Source: Hippopus hippopus (Eukaryota > Mollusca > Bivalvia > Cardiida > Cardiidae). From it: a DNA stretch of 64,000 bases. The position numbers and the translations under genes were made by a program. How positions within the stretch are numbered: the stretch's first letter is position 1; each line of letters begins with the position of its first letter. Shown here in pieces: positions 12,801-21,760 of the stretch. The stretch is taken from NCBI GenBank assembly GCA_946811185.2, contig OX328099.1, forward strand, positions 19,123,859 to 19,187,858, written 5' to 3'. The notes under the pieces are model-generated. The model saw nothing but the letters and a program-made list of their open reading frames with translations, searched no databases and was not told the origin of the DNA.

Positions 12801-14723
12801 CCTGCGCAGTCCGCGCAGGCTAATCCAAAACCATACTTTCCATTTTTTGTAATTTTCTGTTTCACGCAGGTCTACTGTAGGAAAAAAATCTAATGTAGTC
12901 ATAAAGTGCCGTCTAGGATTAGCCTGCGCGGACAGAATGCCATGCAGGCTGATCCGAGACGACTTTACGTAAATGTCTAAATGCCTCTTTTTGCGTGTTG
13001 CAAGCCAAATAAGGATAGGTGAGAATATATCATCTCCTTACAAAACTGCAAAATTTCAGACTGGTACGAATTGAAAGCATTTGCAGACATGTCAAAAAGA
13101 ATGGGACTTGTATCAGAATGGGTTAAAAAACATTATGGCAAGAGCATAAAATGCTGGTTACCTGTATTTTCTCCTTTCTCTACAATGTATTCTACCCCAT
13201 CCAAGAACTTAAGCACATTTGTACAAATTTTGAATTTGTCATCAGTCTGCAGAGGTTTCAATTTTGGGAATTCCTTGTGTGGGAAAGGAATAAGGGTTAA
13301 CATTGCATGAAAATTAGTTAAGTATTATACAAGAAATACAGGATTATCTACTTGACAACAAAATTACAGACTTGTCAAAGTTGAAAGCATTTACACGCTA
13401 CAAATGTAGTTCAAATGATCTGTCATTTATCATTGGAAGGATAGAAAACATTGTTGGGAAAATCTAAAAAGGAAATAATGCTAGTTACCAGCTTTTTCTT
13501 CTTTTTCCAAAATATTTTCGCAAGCCTGCTTCTCGGGGTCAGTAAAAGATGAGATTGTTTACTCAAAGGTTAAATCTAAAATGTGCAGTATCCTTCGTAA
13601 TTACTCTGATACTACAACATAAATGATAATGATAGCGTCACTCTGTAGAAGTTTTTTTTATTATTCAAATAGATGTATTAAAGCTCAAAATTTTAATTTT
13701 AGATCAGTTTTCAAAATTAGCATATTAAGTCATGGTGGCTGATGAACATGGTCTTTGAAAAACAACTTTCCTTTTCTGTAGCAAACAACTTTTGACATAA
13801 CCTTTGGAAAAAAGATCTCCTTGTGTGAAGATCATGTAGTAGACAGAGAAATGATTAAATTCTTCAGTCATCTGTTGTACTCTGTGAATATTACAAGCTC
13901 CTACATGCTTTTCATAATTACTTGTACTTTGGATGCATGACAGAAAAGGCGTTGAACCATGTAGCAAATGACAAAATTTTATGGTCATCCATATTGAAAA
14001 TAATTGCAAGTAAAAAATTAAAAGTGGCTCAAATAATGAGATTGTTTTTGAGAGGCAGGAAAATGTTTTTGAGAGGTAGGAAAACACTGTGGGAAAAGGA
14101 GACGATGCTGGTTATCAGCACTGTCTTCTTTTCCTACATTGTTTTCAAATGCTGTCTTTCTACAGGTCATCAGAATTCAGATTTGTTTGTTATAGGGGCA
14201 GAGAAAGGAAATGTCAAGTATATCATAAGTTGAGTTCTCAGAATGCTGATTTTGAATACATGATTACTGTATCCATATTTAAAAGGGATACAGTTAGAGG
14301 TCTTTTGAATAAGAGATGCTATGAAAAGAAATTTTGATAGACAAATAGCTTCAAAGACTGCTTTACCCCCTGGAACTCTATTTCCTTTATAATCTTTTTG
14401 AAAGATTAGATATTTTCTCTTCAAAGAGGCACATGGTGATGTAAACATGGCTAAAATTAGATCATTTGTTGTCTGACCTTGACCTTTGGCATGTTCAGTA
14501 TCCTTGACAACAGTGTATAACTGTTTTAAATTTCCCGCCTTTATGTATCCAGCGCCTGATTTTCAGTAGATGTACAGTAAGTACGTAGTATAAACGTTGT
14601 TGTCTGTGATTTCAGGAAGGCGGGGAGTCTGCGGCTATTTTAAAGATAAAAGAAACTATGCAGGAAGAAGCAAAGCGGTTTGAAAAGGACGGAGAACATC
14701 CTGAATATTTCATGTCGCAATGA
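787..14723 (+). CDS. SSBP3: SSBP2/3/4-type single-stranded DNA-binding protein (Ssdp), 3' part, six exons
   Basis: The coding exons are 787-841, 3062-3112, 5964-6040, 6886-6958, 8674-8798 and 14616-14723; all have AG/GT borders and their phases join without a break. The translation carries the family hallmarks: PPGTPIMPSPQ, DSTSSGDGMYGM, a Met/Gly/Pro-rich stretch with MGPDGMPPVMNGDMDG, then NSPANGPGTPRDD. In the family this Pro/Gly-rich C-terminal half follows an N-terminal LUFS/LisH region that binds LDB1/CLIM and stabilises LIM-homeodomain complexes in the nucleus; that half lies before the window. The last exon encodes an acidic/basic helix-like tail (ESAAILKIKETMQEEAKRFE, then HPEYFMSQ) instead of the SPSMTMSV end of vertebrate proteins. 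SSBP2, 3 and 4 cannot be told apart from this half, so the symbol is only a family label. Confidence 0.88.
1050..1365 (+). mobile_element. tRNA-derived SINE (type 1), full length
   Basis: The head has pol III boxes like a tRNA: A box gtagctcagtcggtag, B box ggttcgatccc. The body has gtgggaaagcagctagtggc, and the tail actgaaataatgttgaaaac then a (caat)n end. It shows no tRNA acceptor stem, so it is not a working tRNA gene. In an SSBP intron. Confidence 0.8.
1600..1866 (+). mobile_element. MITE-C, full length
   Basis: MITE-C reference: ~255 bp, ends GAGCCATGCTCTGTGAAAAG / inverse, then gcttaatgcatctgc; internal palindrome cagcctgcgcagtccgc(g/t)caggctgac; 'atggatccataa' near the far end. Here the right end contains a C run. 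Confidence 0.75.
1988..2216 (-). mobile_element. MITE-A, full length
   Basis: TTAA at both ends; the right-hand TTAA (2213-2216) is shared with the next copy. Confidence 0.9.
2213..2416 (+). mobile_element. MITE-A, full length with centre deletion
   Basis: Head-to-head partner of the previous copy. The second palindrome arm is lost (tgctgggtaccacaatg). Confidence 0.85.
2866..2994 (-). mobile_element. tRNA-derived SINE head, minus strand
   Basis: On the minus strand, tatgtggctcagtggtaaag and gagttcaatcc resemble tRNA A and B boxes. It lies 67 bp before the SSBP exon at 3062. Confidence 0.5.
3062..3112 (+). CDS. SSBP3: SSBP exon, probable 51-nt cassette
   Basis: Acceptor tttgtag, donor gtgatt. 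It is 51 nt with phase 1 at both borders and encodes SQGPYSPAGHPRLSRP. Leaving it out joins PSPQ directly to DSTSSGDGMYGM, which is the vertebrate SSBP2/3 order, so it is probably an optional exon. Confidence 0.72.
3127..3339 (+). mobile_element. MITE-B, full length
   Basis: MITE-B reference: ~200 bp, TTAA-bounded, ends TTAACCCTAAGGCTGCTAA and the inverse; near the left end an inverted repeat gatcaagatcagactgcac / gtgcagtctgatctt...atc. This copy has TTAACCCTTTCAGCGCC and tcttagggttaa. Confidence 0.75.
3941..4194 (-). mobile_element. MITE-A, diverged
   Basis: TTAACCCCTATACC start; palindrome reads gccttgtaaccaggatt, so the two arms have drifted. Confidence 0.75.
4424..4643 (+). mobile_element. 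MITE-A, full length
   Basis: TTAACTCCTTTACAA start, end attgtgtgttgaagaattaa. Confidence 0.85.
4672..5103. mobile_element. MITE-A fold-back form (two right arms) hosting a Helitron-like insert
   Basis: Begins as a minus-oriented right arm (cacttcaccacataatccag) and ends as a plus-oriented right arm (gtgggattgtgttgtaaagg); no left arm is present. Split by the insert at 4769-5070. Confidence 0.65.
4769..5070 (+). mobile_element. Helitron-like (HINE-type) element nested in MITE-A
   Basis: Starts TATACCCCCGC, has the complementary GCGGGGGTA at about 5035-5043, then a hairpin gtcacattcagtgac and ends CTCTAGT. Removing 4768-ish to 5070 restores the usual MITE-A sequence gtcattaaa, so there is no target duplication. 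Contains (c/t)gtccgtgtgtcc repeats. Confidence 0.6.
5305..5534 (+). mobile_element. MITE-A, full length, near consensus
   Basis: TTAACCCTTTACCAAACAAC start, end ggtaaaagagttaa; the palindrome differs at one position (cattttgtcc). Confidence 0.92.
5964..6040 (+). CDS. SSBP3: SSBP exon
   Basis: Acceptor ttttag, donor gtatgt. It encodes DSTSSGDGMYGMLKPGPGSM then PGMPGG, matching the DSTNSGDNMYTL block of vertebrate SSBPs. Enters in phase 1 and leaves in phase 0. Confidence 0.88.
6175..6269 (+). mobile_element. MITE-A, partial
   Basis: Only the centre remains (ggtggaaaacattgtaggaa to catttcccataatgtttt), running into the next copy. Confidence 0.7.
6266..6494 (-). mobile_element. MITE-A, full length, near consensus
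   Basis: Both TTAA ends intact. Inserted at the end of the partial copy before it. Confidence 0.92.
6550..6738 (+). mobile_element. MITE-B
   Basis: agattcagattagactgcaa hairpin, gatctacactgtccaatttg, end gaaaggttaa. Confidence 0.65.
6886..6958 (+). CDS. SSBP3: SSBP exon
   Basis: Acceptor caacag, donor gtaagg. It encodes FPGMPGGPEGSMGMGPDGMP then PVMN plus one base, matching the FPMGPGSDGPMGG..HHMNG block of the family. Confidence 0.88.
7558..7842 (+). repeat. Minisatellite, 71-bp unit, about 4 copies
   Basis: Units begin ctgcaatgaagaagtgtaat at 7630, 7701 and 7772 (exactly 71 apart), with an earlier diverged unit at 7558. In an SSBP intron. Confidence 0.88.
7929..8158 (-). mobile_element. 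MITE-A, full length
   Basis: Right boundary is tgaa instead of TTAA, a single change. Confidence 0.88.
8289..8608 (+). mobile_element. tRNA-derived SINE (type 1)
   Basis: Head gtagctcagttggtagcg with B box ctggttcaatcca, same body as the 1050 copy, tail ending caccacatagtcaatcaatg. Ends about 65 bp before SSBP exon 8674. Confidence 0.8.
8674..8798 (+). CDS. SSBP3: SSBP exon
   Basis: Acceptor tttcag, donor gtaagt. It encodes GDMDGMKNSPANGPGTPRDD followed by a Gly/Pro/Tyr-rich stretch ending GGYPDN. NSP..GPGTPRDD is a family signature. Ends on a codon boundary. Confidence 0.88.
8799..9655 (+). other. SSBP intron, no recognised feature
   Basis: AT-rich intronic sequence after exon 8674-8798. 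No repeat family, ORF or hairpin of note before the MITE-C at 9656. Confidence 0.6.
9656..9893 (-). mobile_element. MITE-C, minus
   Basis: gggccgtgctctgccagaag start, atgcattaagcccttttttc end; contains a small tandem copy (gattaataccttgtctagat twice). Confidence 0.7.
10099..11123 (+). mobile_element. Helitron-like element with internal tandem repeats, nested in MITE-A
   Basis: Starts tatacgcccgtcgaagacggg (hairpin) and ends gcgacagtttgccgctcttgt. It splits a MITE-A copy whose two parts lie at about 9957-10098 and 11124-11179. Confidence 0.55.
10164..11045 (+). repeat. Six tandem units of ~160 bp
   Basis: 'cttgtccgga(g)cataactttgtcatc' recurs at about 10164, 10325, 10487, 10647, 10812 and 10973, each followed by 'ttgaaacttgg..' and 'gagttatttccctttgatc'. 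Units diverge rightwards. Confidence 0.8.
11180..11262 (+). mobile_element. MITE-A, right-half fragment
   Basis: gagcattttctctttcaccc through gtttggtaaagggtcagc. Confidence 0.55.
11381..11596 (+). mobile_element. MITE-A, full length
   Basis: TTAACTCTTTACCAAACGAC start; right arm shortened (the TTCTTTCTCAGGG part is missing). Confidence 0.88.
11651..11879 (-). mobile_element. MITE-A, full length
   Basis: Preceded by a stub of another copy (ttttaccaaacaatccc, about 11615). TTAA at 11876 is shared with the next copy. Confidence 0.88.
11876..12034 (-). mobile_element. MITE-A, truncated
   Basis: The right arm is missing its end; the palindrome has collapsed into a T run. Left arm clear (tcgtctgcaactgctttcaa). 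Confidence 0.7.
12203..12276. mobile_element. MITE-A centre variant
   Basis: Only the hairpin: gtgggaaaaggagcaagtga ... ggccccttttcccacaat, with a changed loop (ttgttacaagcaa). Confidence 0.5.
12570..12650 (+). mobile_element. MITE-B fragment
   Basis: cagtgtagatctaagatttg and tctaatctaaatctatactg. Confidence 0.45.
12745..13005 (+). mobile_element. MITE-C relative (gcagcatgtaaaaagg ends)
   Basis: Inverted ends gcatgtaaaaaggggcattc... and gcctctttttgcgtg, with two palindromes: cagcctgcgcagtccgcgca and cctgcgcggacagaatgcca. Distinct subfamily with cgtcttggatcagcctgcgc. Confidence 0.6.
13031..13297. mobile_element. MITE-A fold-back form (two left arms)
   Basis: A plus-oriented left arm (attgaaagcatttgcagaca) is followed past the centre by a minus-oriented left arm (gtctgcagaggtttcaattt); no right arm. 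Confidence 0.65.
13348..13573 (+). mobile_element. MITE-A, diverged
   Basis: Left arm agttgaaagcatttacacgc; end actcaaaggttaa. Confidence 0.75.
13958..14190 (+). mobile_element. MITE-A, diverged
   Basis: Contains a 20-bp local duplication (gtttttgagaggcaggaaaa, then again) before the palindrome. Confidence 0.7.
14616..14723 (+). CDS. SSBP3: SSBP terminal exon with non-vertebrate C-terminus
   Basis: Acceptor tgatttcag, then 35 codons and TGA, in the phase left by the previous exon. It encodes a charged, probably helical tail (ILKIKETMQEEAKRFEKDGE) ending HPEYFMSQ. No SPSMTMSV-type tail was seen between 8799 and 14615. The regular codons and the strong acceptor argue for a real exon. Confidence 0.75.
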   Translation, partial: EGGESAAILKIKETMQEEAKRFEKDGEHPEYFMSQ

Positions 14724-16671
14724 TCGCATCTCACTTTATTAAATTTATGAAGAAAAAAAAAAAGAAAAGAAAATCATATTTGTTTATAAGAAAAAGAATT
14801 TACATATGTCAAATCTCTAGTAATATATTTTTTGTAAATTATTGTTTCTTATTTATGGTTTGTTTGTCGCAAAAGTGCACTGACCAGCGTTTTTTTGTTT
14901 GGTCATTGTTTCGTAGCATTTCATTATTATATATAGTATGAGGTCAAAGGTCAAGATGGGTCAAAGTTCTAGCAGTCATTCATTTTGCCTTCTTTGTTTC
15001 CTAATTTGCGTGTAGTTTTTCTCGTAATGTTCATAACCTTGCTTTAGCTAAGTGTAATGTGAATTATATGTAAGCATGGAGTACACTGCCAAATTTCTAA
15101 CCAGGAGTTTTCTACCATTCTTTTATTTTGGGGAAATGGGATCATTAGAGAGATGGGGCGGGAGCTGACCTGTCACATGACACCTTCATTGGCTTCAAGT
15201 AGAATGTGTTCATTATTAACTTAAATACAAGTGCATTGGCTTCTTTTAAATCTTTCTTTTCATTAGTGATATCTCACAGTAGTAAATATCTTAACTAAAC
15301 AAAGATGCTAGTGTCTGTGTCGTTCTAACAACCTGTTCTATATTAATTGTGTGTATATCTGTAAGTAACACCCCTAAAACCTTGCTCTTTATGTGCAGCT
15401 GGCTGTCTGTACACAACTCTGAAAATAACTTCCAAACCAAAACTATTTTGTCAGTGTTGCTTGTCAGTAGTAAACTAGGAAAACTTGTAGTCTGTGACCC
15501 CAACAGTGTTCAATACTATACATCTATTCAGAAAAGGATGATTGAAGGATTTACCTTTAATGAATCATTTAAAGCTTGTGGCAATCAAGAAAAGATTGTG
15601 AGAAATTGTTTCTTTTTGCTTATTTCTGCATCTATCACAATGCTTTCAGAAGTCTTCTAGGGTTAGTTTAAACATATTTATTTTACATCGATTGAGAAAC
15701 AAGGTCTTACAACTTATACTAATCTCTCTCGATTCTGCTTTCTGGGAACTACACCAGTACTCGCACCGAACGTGTGGGCCAATGAAAAATCCCAAAGTTG
15801 ACACCTGCTCCCAGGTGTCGAACTCAGGACATCATGATCACGAGGCCAATGCTCTCCCTCACAACCATGGACAACATGTGTTCTAGGGTTGATGGGGGGG
15901 GGGGAACTCTTTTTAAGAAAAAGTTTTTAAAGTGAAGGATACAAAATGTCTCTCATACAAGGAATAAGGTTGTTTGTTTTCACAATAAAAGACTTGTAAC
16001 AAGGAATGTTTTAAAGGAAACATTATTACAGGGGAAAGATACTAAATCCTTACTGAATGTGAAGAAAATGCAGGTTACTCCATAATTGAAATACAGCTAC
16101 AGCAATTTTAGGACAGATAAATCTTCATTCCAATAGAATTAAATAATGTCTTCATAGTAATACTTTTAAAACAGGTACACAAATACAGACAGAAACTAAT
16201 TATACCTTGAAGGATAAGTAATTTACTGCGTTACTAATAGAGTTCATTTTCTGTAAGAGTGTCAGGGAAGTAAGCGAAATTTCAATCATCAGTGTCAATT
16301 TGATATAAAACATAATAATATTAGTATTTGATTTCGTTGAGGAAATTTCTGAATTGCTAGTTCACAAAAAGAAATAAAGGAGAAAAAAACATGCTTCAGT
16401 TTGTCAGGGAGCCTTGGGTAGCAAAGGAATTATCACAGAATTATATTCCAGTGTTGAAGAGAAAGCAGCTTAAATGAAACTTAAACGAAAAGAATTGTAA
16501 TATTTACCATGAAGTTCTTGTTCCAAAATTTAGGAACTTGGTGAATTGAAAGTCAATTAGCTAATGTGGTTTTAAGGATAATTTTCAGCCCAGTACACAG
16601 TTTAGCGATTTTCTGTGGTAACTGTAATGCTTTTATAATAGACGATCTGAAGAAAAAATGCATATAAATTA
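14724..16671 (+). other. 3' UTR/flank of SSBP, no further gene
   Basis: T- and A-rich sequence after the SSBP stop, free of MITE-A copies, which suggests transcribed 3' UTR. A possible polyadenylation hexamer AATAAA lies at about 15984, with another at about 16376. A run of 12 G lies near 15892. No splice-phase-consistent coding exon was seen. The 3' end of the transcript is not determined. Confidence 0.4.
15769..15868 (-). mobile_element. tRNA-like SINE fragment, minus strand
   Basis: Minus strand reads ggttgtgagggagagcattg and gagttcgacacctgggagc, like degraded A and B boxes. Confidence 0.4.
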
Positions 16672-16926
16672 TGCACTCTGGCAAAGGGGGTTTAATATTC
16701 CTCCATTATGCATTATACTAAGTAAATTATCACATTATTATAGATCCATAAATTCCATTTTGTCTAACAACCAACTGAATTACAGGTTAGATTTGACCTT
16801 GGACATGCAGAAAATTTACCAGTAGCAAACAATAAGACCCAGGTCAGCCTGCGAAGTCGGGTAGGCTGACCTGGGTCGATACTTTTGGCAGATGCATTAA
16901 AACTCCTTTCCAGGGAGCATAGCTCA
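16672..16926 (-). mobile_element. MITE-C, minus
   Basis: gcactctggcaaagggggtt; caggtcagcctgcgaagtcg; end gggagcatagctcattt. Confidence 0.68.
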
Positions 16927-17257
16927 TTTATATGACATATTGGTGCATAGAAAATAGATTCACATTACAAGACCTGCTATTAAACAAGAAGTACCTACGC
17001 TTTACATGACAGAGAGCAAAAAGTACACAAACATAAAATACACATTAAAGCAAAAGCCAAAGATTCAGTTGCAAAATGTCTCAAATACTGGTAACAATGT
17101 CTGATGATATATTCTATGTATACCTGTGGATGTAAGCTCATCAGAGATATTTGTCATTTTTAGGCTATCAGGCACAAGTTATCTGGTATTGTTTTGTACT
17201 ATTGTCAGTGGACATATCCCAAATCATCAATTAAATTTTCACATCGTACAATTATAC

Positions 17258-17460
17258 TTAACCCGTAGGCTGCTAAGTGCAACTCGAGGACCTTTTGTGG
17301 AGAGGGTAGAGCAAGATCAGATGGCACAGAACTTGTAGTCAGATCTTAGATGTACTCTGACCAATGAGGAGATTTTTTTCCCCAAAAAGAACCTTTGAAA
17401 CATTTTGGTTTCTTACTATAGGCTTGAAAATTTCATTTCACTTAGCAGATTAAGGGTTAA
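17258..17460 (+). mobile_element. MITE-B, full length
   Basis: TTAACCCGTAGGCTGCTAAG start and agcagattaagggttaa end show both inverted termini. Confidence 0.75.
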
Positions 17461-17877
17461 TTTTTACAGTGCAACACATTCACACGGAATATGCAAAACA
17501 CATAATTGTCTTAATTCATTTGTTAGTAAAAATAGAATTTCATATTTCTCCATTACAAATTGCTACAAAAGTCAGTGTTGTGTGTATACAAAACACATCA
17601 GGCACGTAAACAGTGTTCTTGATACATATCAATCATTAAAATCACAAAGCATTAATTCTAGTACTCATTTTCAATAATTTATCATTTAGCATGAAAAAAG
17701 CAACACTACCTGCTATTGTGAACTAGGCAGTTCAAGATGAAACAGTGATGAAATAATATGAAGTATGTGTTTTAATCTACTTGTCCGATATTTCAGCAAA
17801 AGTCTGGCCAAATTCTGCCCAGAGTATGTACTGGAATGTGGATGGATCTTTTTACTGACTGAAAATGGCCATTTTTA

Positions 17878-18035
17878 GCGTTAAAGCGCCAAATTTACTC
17901 AACCGTCATTTCCAGACCCAAATAATTTAAATTGTACTTTCATCAAAGTTTTTGCAAAGTGGACAAGTAGACTAAAGATCAGACTGCAAATCATGCACTG
18001 AGATCCTATTCTACAATGGTCATGAAGGCAACTAG
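17878..18035 (-). mobile_element. MITE-B, minus
   Basis: gcaaagtggacaagtagact and aagatcagactgcaaatcat in reverse order to the other copies. Confidence 0.55.
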
Positions 18036-18620
18036 AGTTGTGAAAGTCTTCTTTAAGAGCAAATTTTTTCGCAGCATGTAAAAAGATTGATATAGACTGA
18101 ACATGTTTTTCTTCATCAGTGAATGTGCCATGTGTGTTGTATCGTTCTTTTCAGTCTATAAATATACAAGGGGCCATATCTACCAATCATTCTTAACACT
18201 ATTCATATTCTAAATTTCAAGATCGTTTGATTGACTGACACATTGTGACTCGGCCAATTAGGTGGCCAACTTTTCAATTTGGAATTAAAAACTGATTTAA
18301 TGTAGTTGTTGATAAAGGCTCTTAATCTTTCTAGAAACTATATTTTATAAGATTAATAATTTTCTTCCCCACTATCAATGTTCTTATAAAATTCAGACAG
18401 TTGGGAGGGATTGTTACAAAACTTTCTTCTAAGAAGGCCTTGGATTTTGACCTGTCTAGCCTTTGACCTTGAGCTGTGGTAATGATTATCAACCCATTTG
18501 TATTTATATAAGTTTCATTGGGATTGTTTTATAGAAAATCGTTCTACACTCAGTACATGGTTATGTATTATTATGAGGGACATTTAATGGTGTTGTTAAG
18601 TGATAAACAAATAAGATACC

Positions 18621-18842
18621 TTTAGCTCTGTACCAAACAACAAAATTTTAGACTTGCCTAACCTAAATTGAAAGCATTTGCGGACGACGAATTAAATGTG
18701 ACCTAAAAAATTGAAATTGGTTTTGACAAAGATAGAAAACATTGTGGGAAAAGAAGAAAATGCTGGTCGACAGCGTATTCTCATTTTCCAACAATGTTTT
18801 CAAAAGCTTTCTTTCTCAGGGTCGTTAAAAGTTGTGATGAAC
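18621..18842 (+). mobile_element. MITE-A, nearly full
   Basis: accaaacaacaaaattttag start; right TIR lost after gttaaaagttgtgatgaac. First clear copy after the MITE-poor 14.2-18.6 kb stretch. Confidence 0.82.
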
Positions 18843-18929
18843 TAATAGATGTTTCATGGCAATGAAGTCAAAGTAACATGACAGGAATTAAATAAAAGTT
18901 TGTTTTCCCATTTTGTGTCCATTCCTTAG

Positions 18930-19126
18930 AGTGCCAAGCACGACTTTAGTTGCTTATTTAGACAGTTTAGATCAAGATCAGACTGCAGGAAACATGCAAT
19001 CATGATCCTAGGTTTAGTCTACTCAAAATGTCTGGAGATATTTTGACAGAAACAGTCTTACATCTATAATATGTTTTTGATGGACTGGAAATGGATATTC
19101 CTTTCGTTTGCCATTTTATTGGTTAA
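18930..19126 (+). mobile_element. MITE-B
   Basis: tttagatcaagatcagactg, then gtttagtctactcaaaatgt, end ttggttaa. Confidence 0.65.
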
Positions 19127-19199
19127 TGATTCAATGTAGGCAACTTCAACCTATGACCAGATCGGTCCGTATGGAAAGTAATTTTTAGAACTCAGTGAT

Positions 19200-19295
19200 T
19201 GGATTTTTCTTTTAATGAAAATTATCGGAAAAGGAGGAAATGCTTGTTACCAATACTTCTTTTCTCATATTCTTTCTAAAAGCCTTCGTAGTAGA
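19200..19295 (+). mobile_element. MITE-A, degraded centre
   Basis: atcggaaaaggaggaaatgc with ccaatacttcttttctcata and aaaagccttcgtagtag. Confidence 0.45.
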
Positions 19296-20027
19296 AACTA
19301 GAATACATCTTTTCATAATATGTATATCGAACATAGGTCATGTGAAAAGATTTTGGAAAGGACCAATTCCAAAAGATGAAAATTTCTGTTTCCACAATCT
19401 TTTCAAAAAATGGTCTGATGTAAGACAAAAAGAAATGCAGGTAGTGATGCTCTAAGTGATGTGCTAAGAAAGAAATTGAAAAAAAAGTAAAAGTCAACAT
19501 AATCTACGCAACGTACAATTTAAAACTAAAGTTTCACAAGGAGATGAAACACATGTATTCGCTAACAAAATGAGTTGGCCACAATTTCAAGAATTCAAAA
19601 TCAATCTGGAATATTTTGTACCAAACTGTAAATATTACATTATAATGTCTCTATGATGATTGGTCAGTATGTCATGTGTGAAAGATGCAGTCATTTCATT
19701 GGCTGTTTGAGAATTTAGGTTTTTAGATGAAACGTGTTAAACTTAATTATGTTGATGATTGTGGTTTACTGTACAGTGTACAGTTTAACGTGTACATTCT
19801 TATTGTTTTTGAAATTTTGTTCATTTGTTTCTTTCGATTCAATTCAACTTTCTTTTTTCTTACTTTTTGAATCTTGACGGAATGTGTGGCCATGTTTAGG
19901 TGGATGTTTGATTGTTTCTTTCCTCATTTGCCACTTGTTACTTTGCAATTTGCATTGATGAAATTTTGCATACGAGTATTCCTTTACTTCAATTCGATAG
20001 GGTCTACACTATTAAAGGTTTGGATAG

Positions 20028-20250
20028 CCCTTTACGACAACAATCTGGAGTTTTAAAGACCCTGAGAAAGAAGGCTATTGAAAATATTGTGGGAAAAGGA
20101 GAAAATGCTGGTAACCAGCATTTTCTCCTTTTCCCACAATGTTTTCTACTCAATTTAAGGCAAATTTTCATCATTTATCTTTGATTTGTCGTCTGTAAAT
20201 GCTTTAAATTTGGACAAGTGCAAAATTTTGTCGTGTGGTAAAGAGATAGT
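20028..20250 (-). mobile_element. MITE-A, nearly full
   Basis: Perfect palindrome; ends cctttacgacaacaatc and ggtaaagagatag, so both TTAA are lost. Confidence 0.88.
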
Positions 20251-20493
20251 TTGACTTAAGATCAACAAAGATGTGTTTTTATATTAGGCAGTATGTAATG
20301 ATTCAGATTCTGTTTCATTATCTATCAGTATACTGTTGAAAAATAACTGAAAAGTCATTTAAAGTAATTGCAATTCAAATTCAAACAACAAACTCAAAAA
20401 ATGGGAAATGCGATGCAGGTTAAAGGTTAGGTGAAGTTTTTCTAATTGTTTCAAGAAATAACTGTTTTTCACTATTTTCAAAAGCCCTTACAT

Positions 20494-20723
20494 TTAACTC
20501 TTTACTAAATGACAAAGTTTTCAACTGGTTCAAATTGAAATGATTTGTAGATGAGAAATGAACTGTGGCTAAAATGATGAGATTTATTTTAGAAAAAATA
20601 GAAAATACTTTGGGAAAAGGAAAAAAATGCAATTTACCAGCATTTTCTCCTTTTCCTTCTGTGTTTTCAAAAGTTTTTTACCTCAGGGTTGTTATAACAC
20701 GAAATTGTGTAGTTAAGGCTTAA
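20494..20723 (+). mobile_element. MITE-A, full length
   Basis: TTAA at both ends. A short fragment of another right half (ttttcaaaagcccttac) lies just upstream, 20430-20493. Confidence 0.85.
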
Positions 20724-21760
20724 TTCATTCAAAGTGAAATACTTGTCATCTTGTTCTCTATTTCTAGGCAGATGCATACAATGATATGATATCACTTCAC
20801 AATTGACATATTATGAGCGGCCATTTGCATCAGTGGCTAAAAAAATCAAGTTAAAATATAATGTTGGAGCATGCAGCAGGAATTTCAAAGTGGTGACAAG
20901 CAGAATGCCAGAAAACACTTTTGATACTATAGTAACAGTCAGTAATGCAGACACGACAGCAAGTTGCACATTTCATCAACTGGCAGAAATGCTTCTATCT
21001 GTACTATATGAACATTCCTTTTGCCAGGTCTTTTGGAAAAAGCTTTAAAAGAAATGTAAAGCAAGAGATAACCCAAATGAGTGTGTGTGAAGGGCAGCAT
21101 TTTTCCTTCTTCCACATCATTTTGAGAACATACTCACATGACAAAGTACATAGGATTTAGATTGCATTGTGCTGTTTGAAAGTTTGTAATGTTTATCTTG
21201 ATGTTTTTAAATCTGATGTCTATACAGTTGGAGTGCCAAACAAGCAATGGACATTAGAAAACCAAATTATATCAAGGCCAGAATATCTTATTTATGTAAA
21301 CAGTGTAGTTCCAATATAAAACTGCTTATTATGTGCGTTCTGATATTAATCAACGCTTACTTTATAAGCAACTACCTTCATCTGCACTGCTTGCACTAGG
21401 GATTAAGATGCTTTGATACGAAAAAAAAGTAAAGAACAAAATGGTGGCTGTGTTATTGTACAGATACATGTATGAATAAATTGGTTTGAATTTTGCTCAA
21501 CAGTCAGTTTGTAAATTATTTCTCATTTTTTGAAAAGTACAAACTTTTATTGTACTTTTGATAGTCGTTTGGGTATATGAGTTCTTCTGGCTTTTACTGT
21601 AAATGGGATAAAAGTAATTCTAGGAAAATATGTTTCAAACGAAGTCAAAATATTGAAGAAAAACCATTATGGGGAATGTTTGCATTTAGAGTGAAATGAA
21701 ATGAACATTTTTAGTTGATTGAATTTATACGATTCAAATGTTGTAATTTTTGAACTGTGT
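20724..21760. other. Gene-free stretch, no recognised repeat
   Basis: An 81-codon frame at 20803-21048 (plus) matches nothing I know and has no supporting splice context. Otherwise AT-rich unique-looking sequence. Confidence 0.5.
21475..21480 (+). promoter_or_regulatory. Candidate polyadenylation signal AATAAA
   Basis: AATAAA followed by a T-rich tract, in a stretch (20724-21760) with no recognised repeat. It could end a long SSBP 3' UTR, but the distance of 6.7 kb with repeats between makes this a weak call. Confidence 0.2.

Noticed and set aside
20803..21048. 81-codon plus-strand ORF as a gene
   Set aside because: No recognisable family, no splice context and no second exon.
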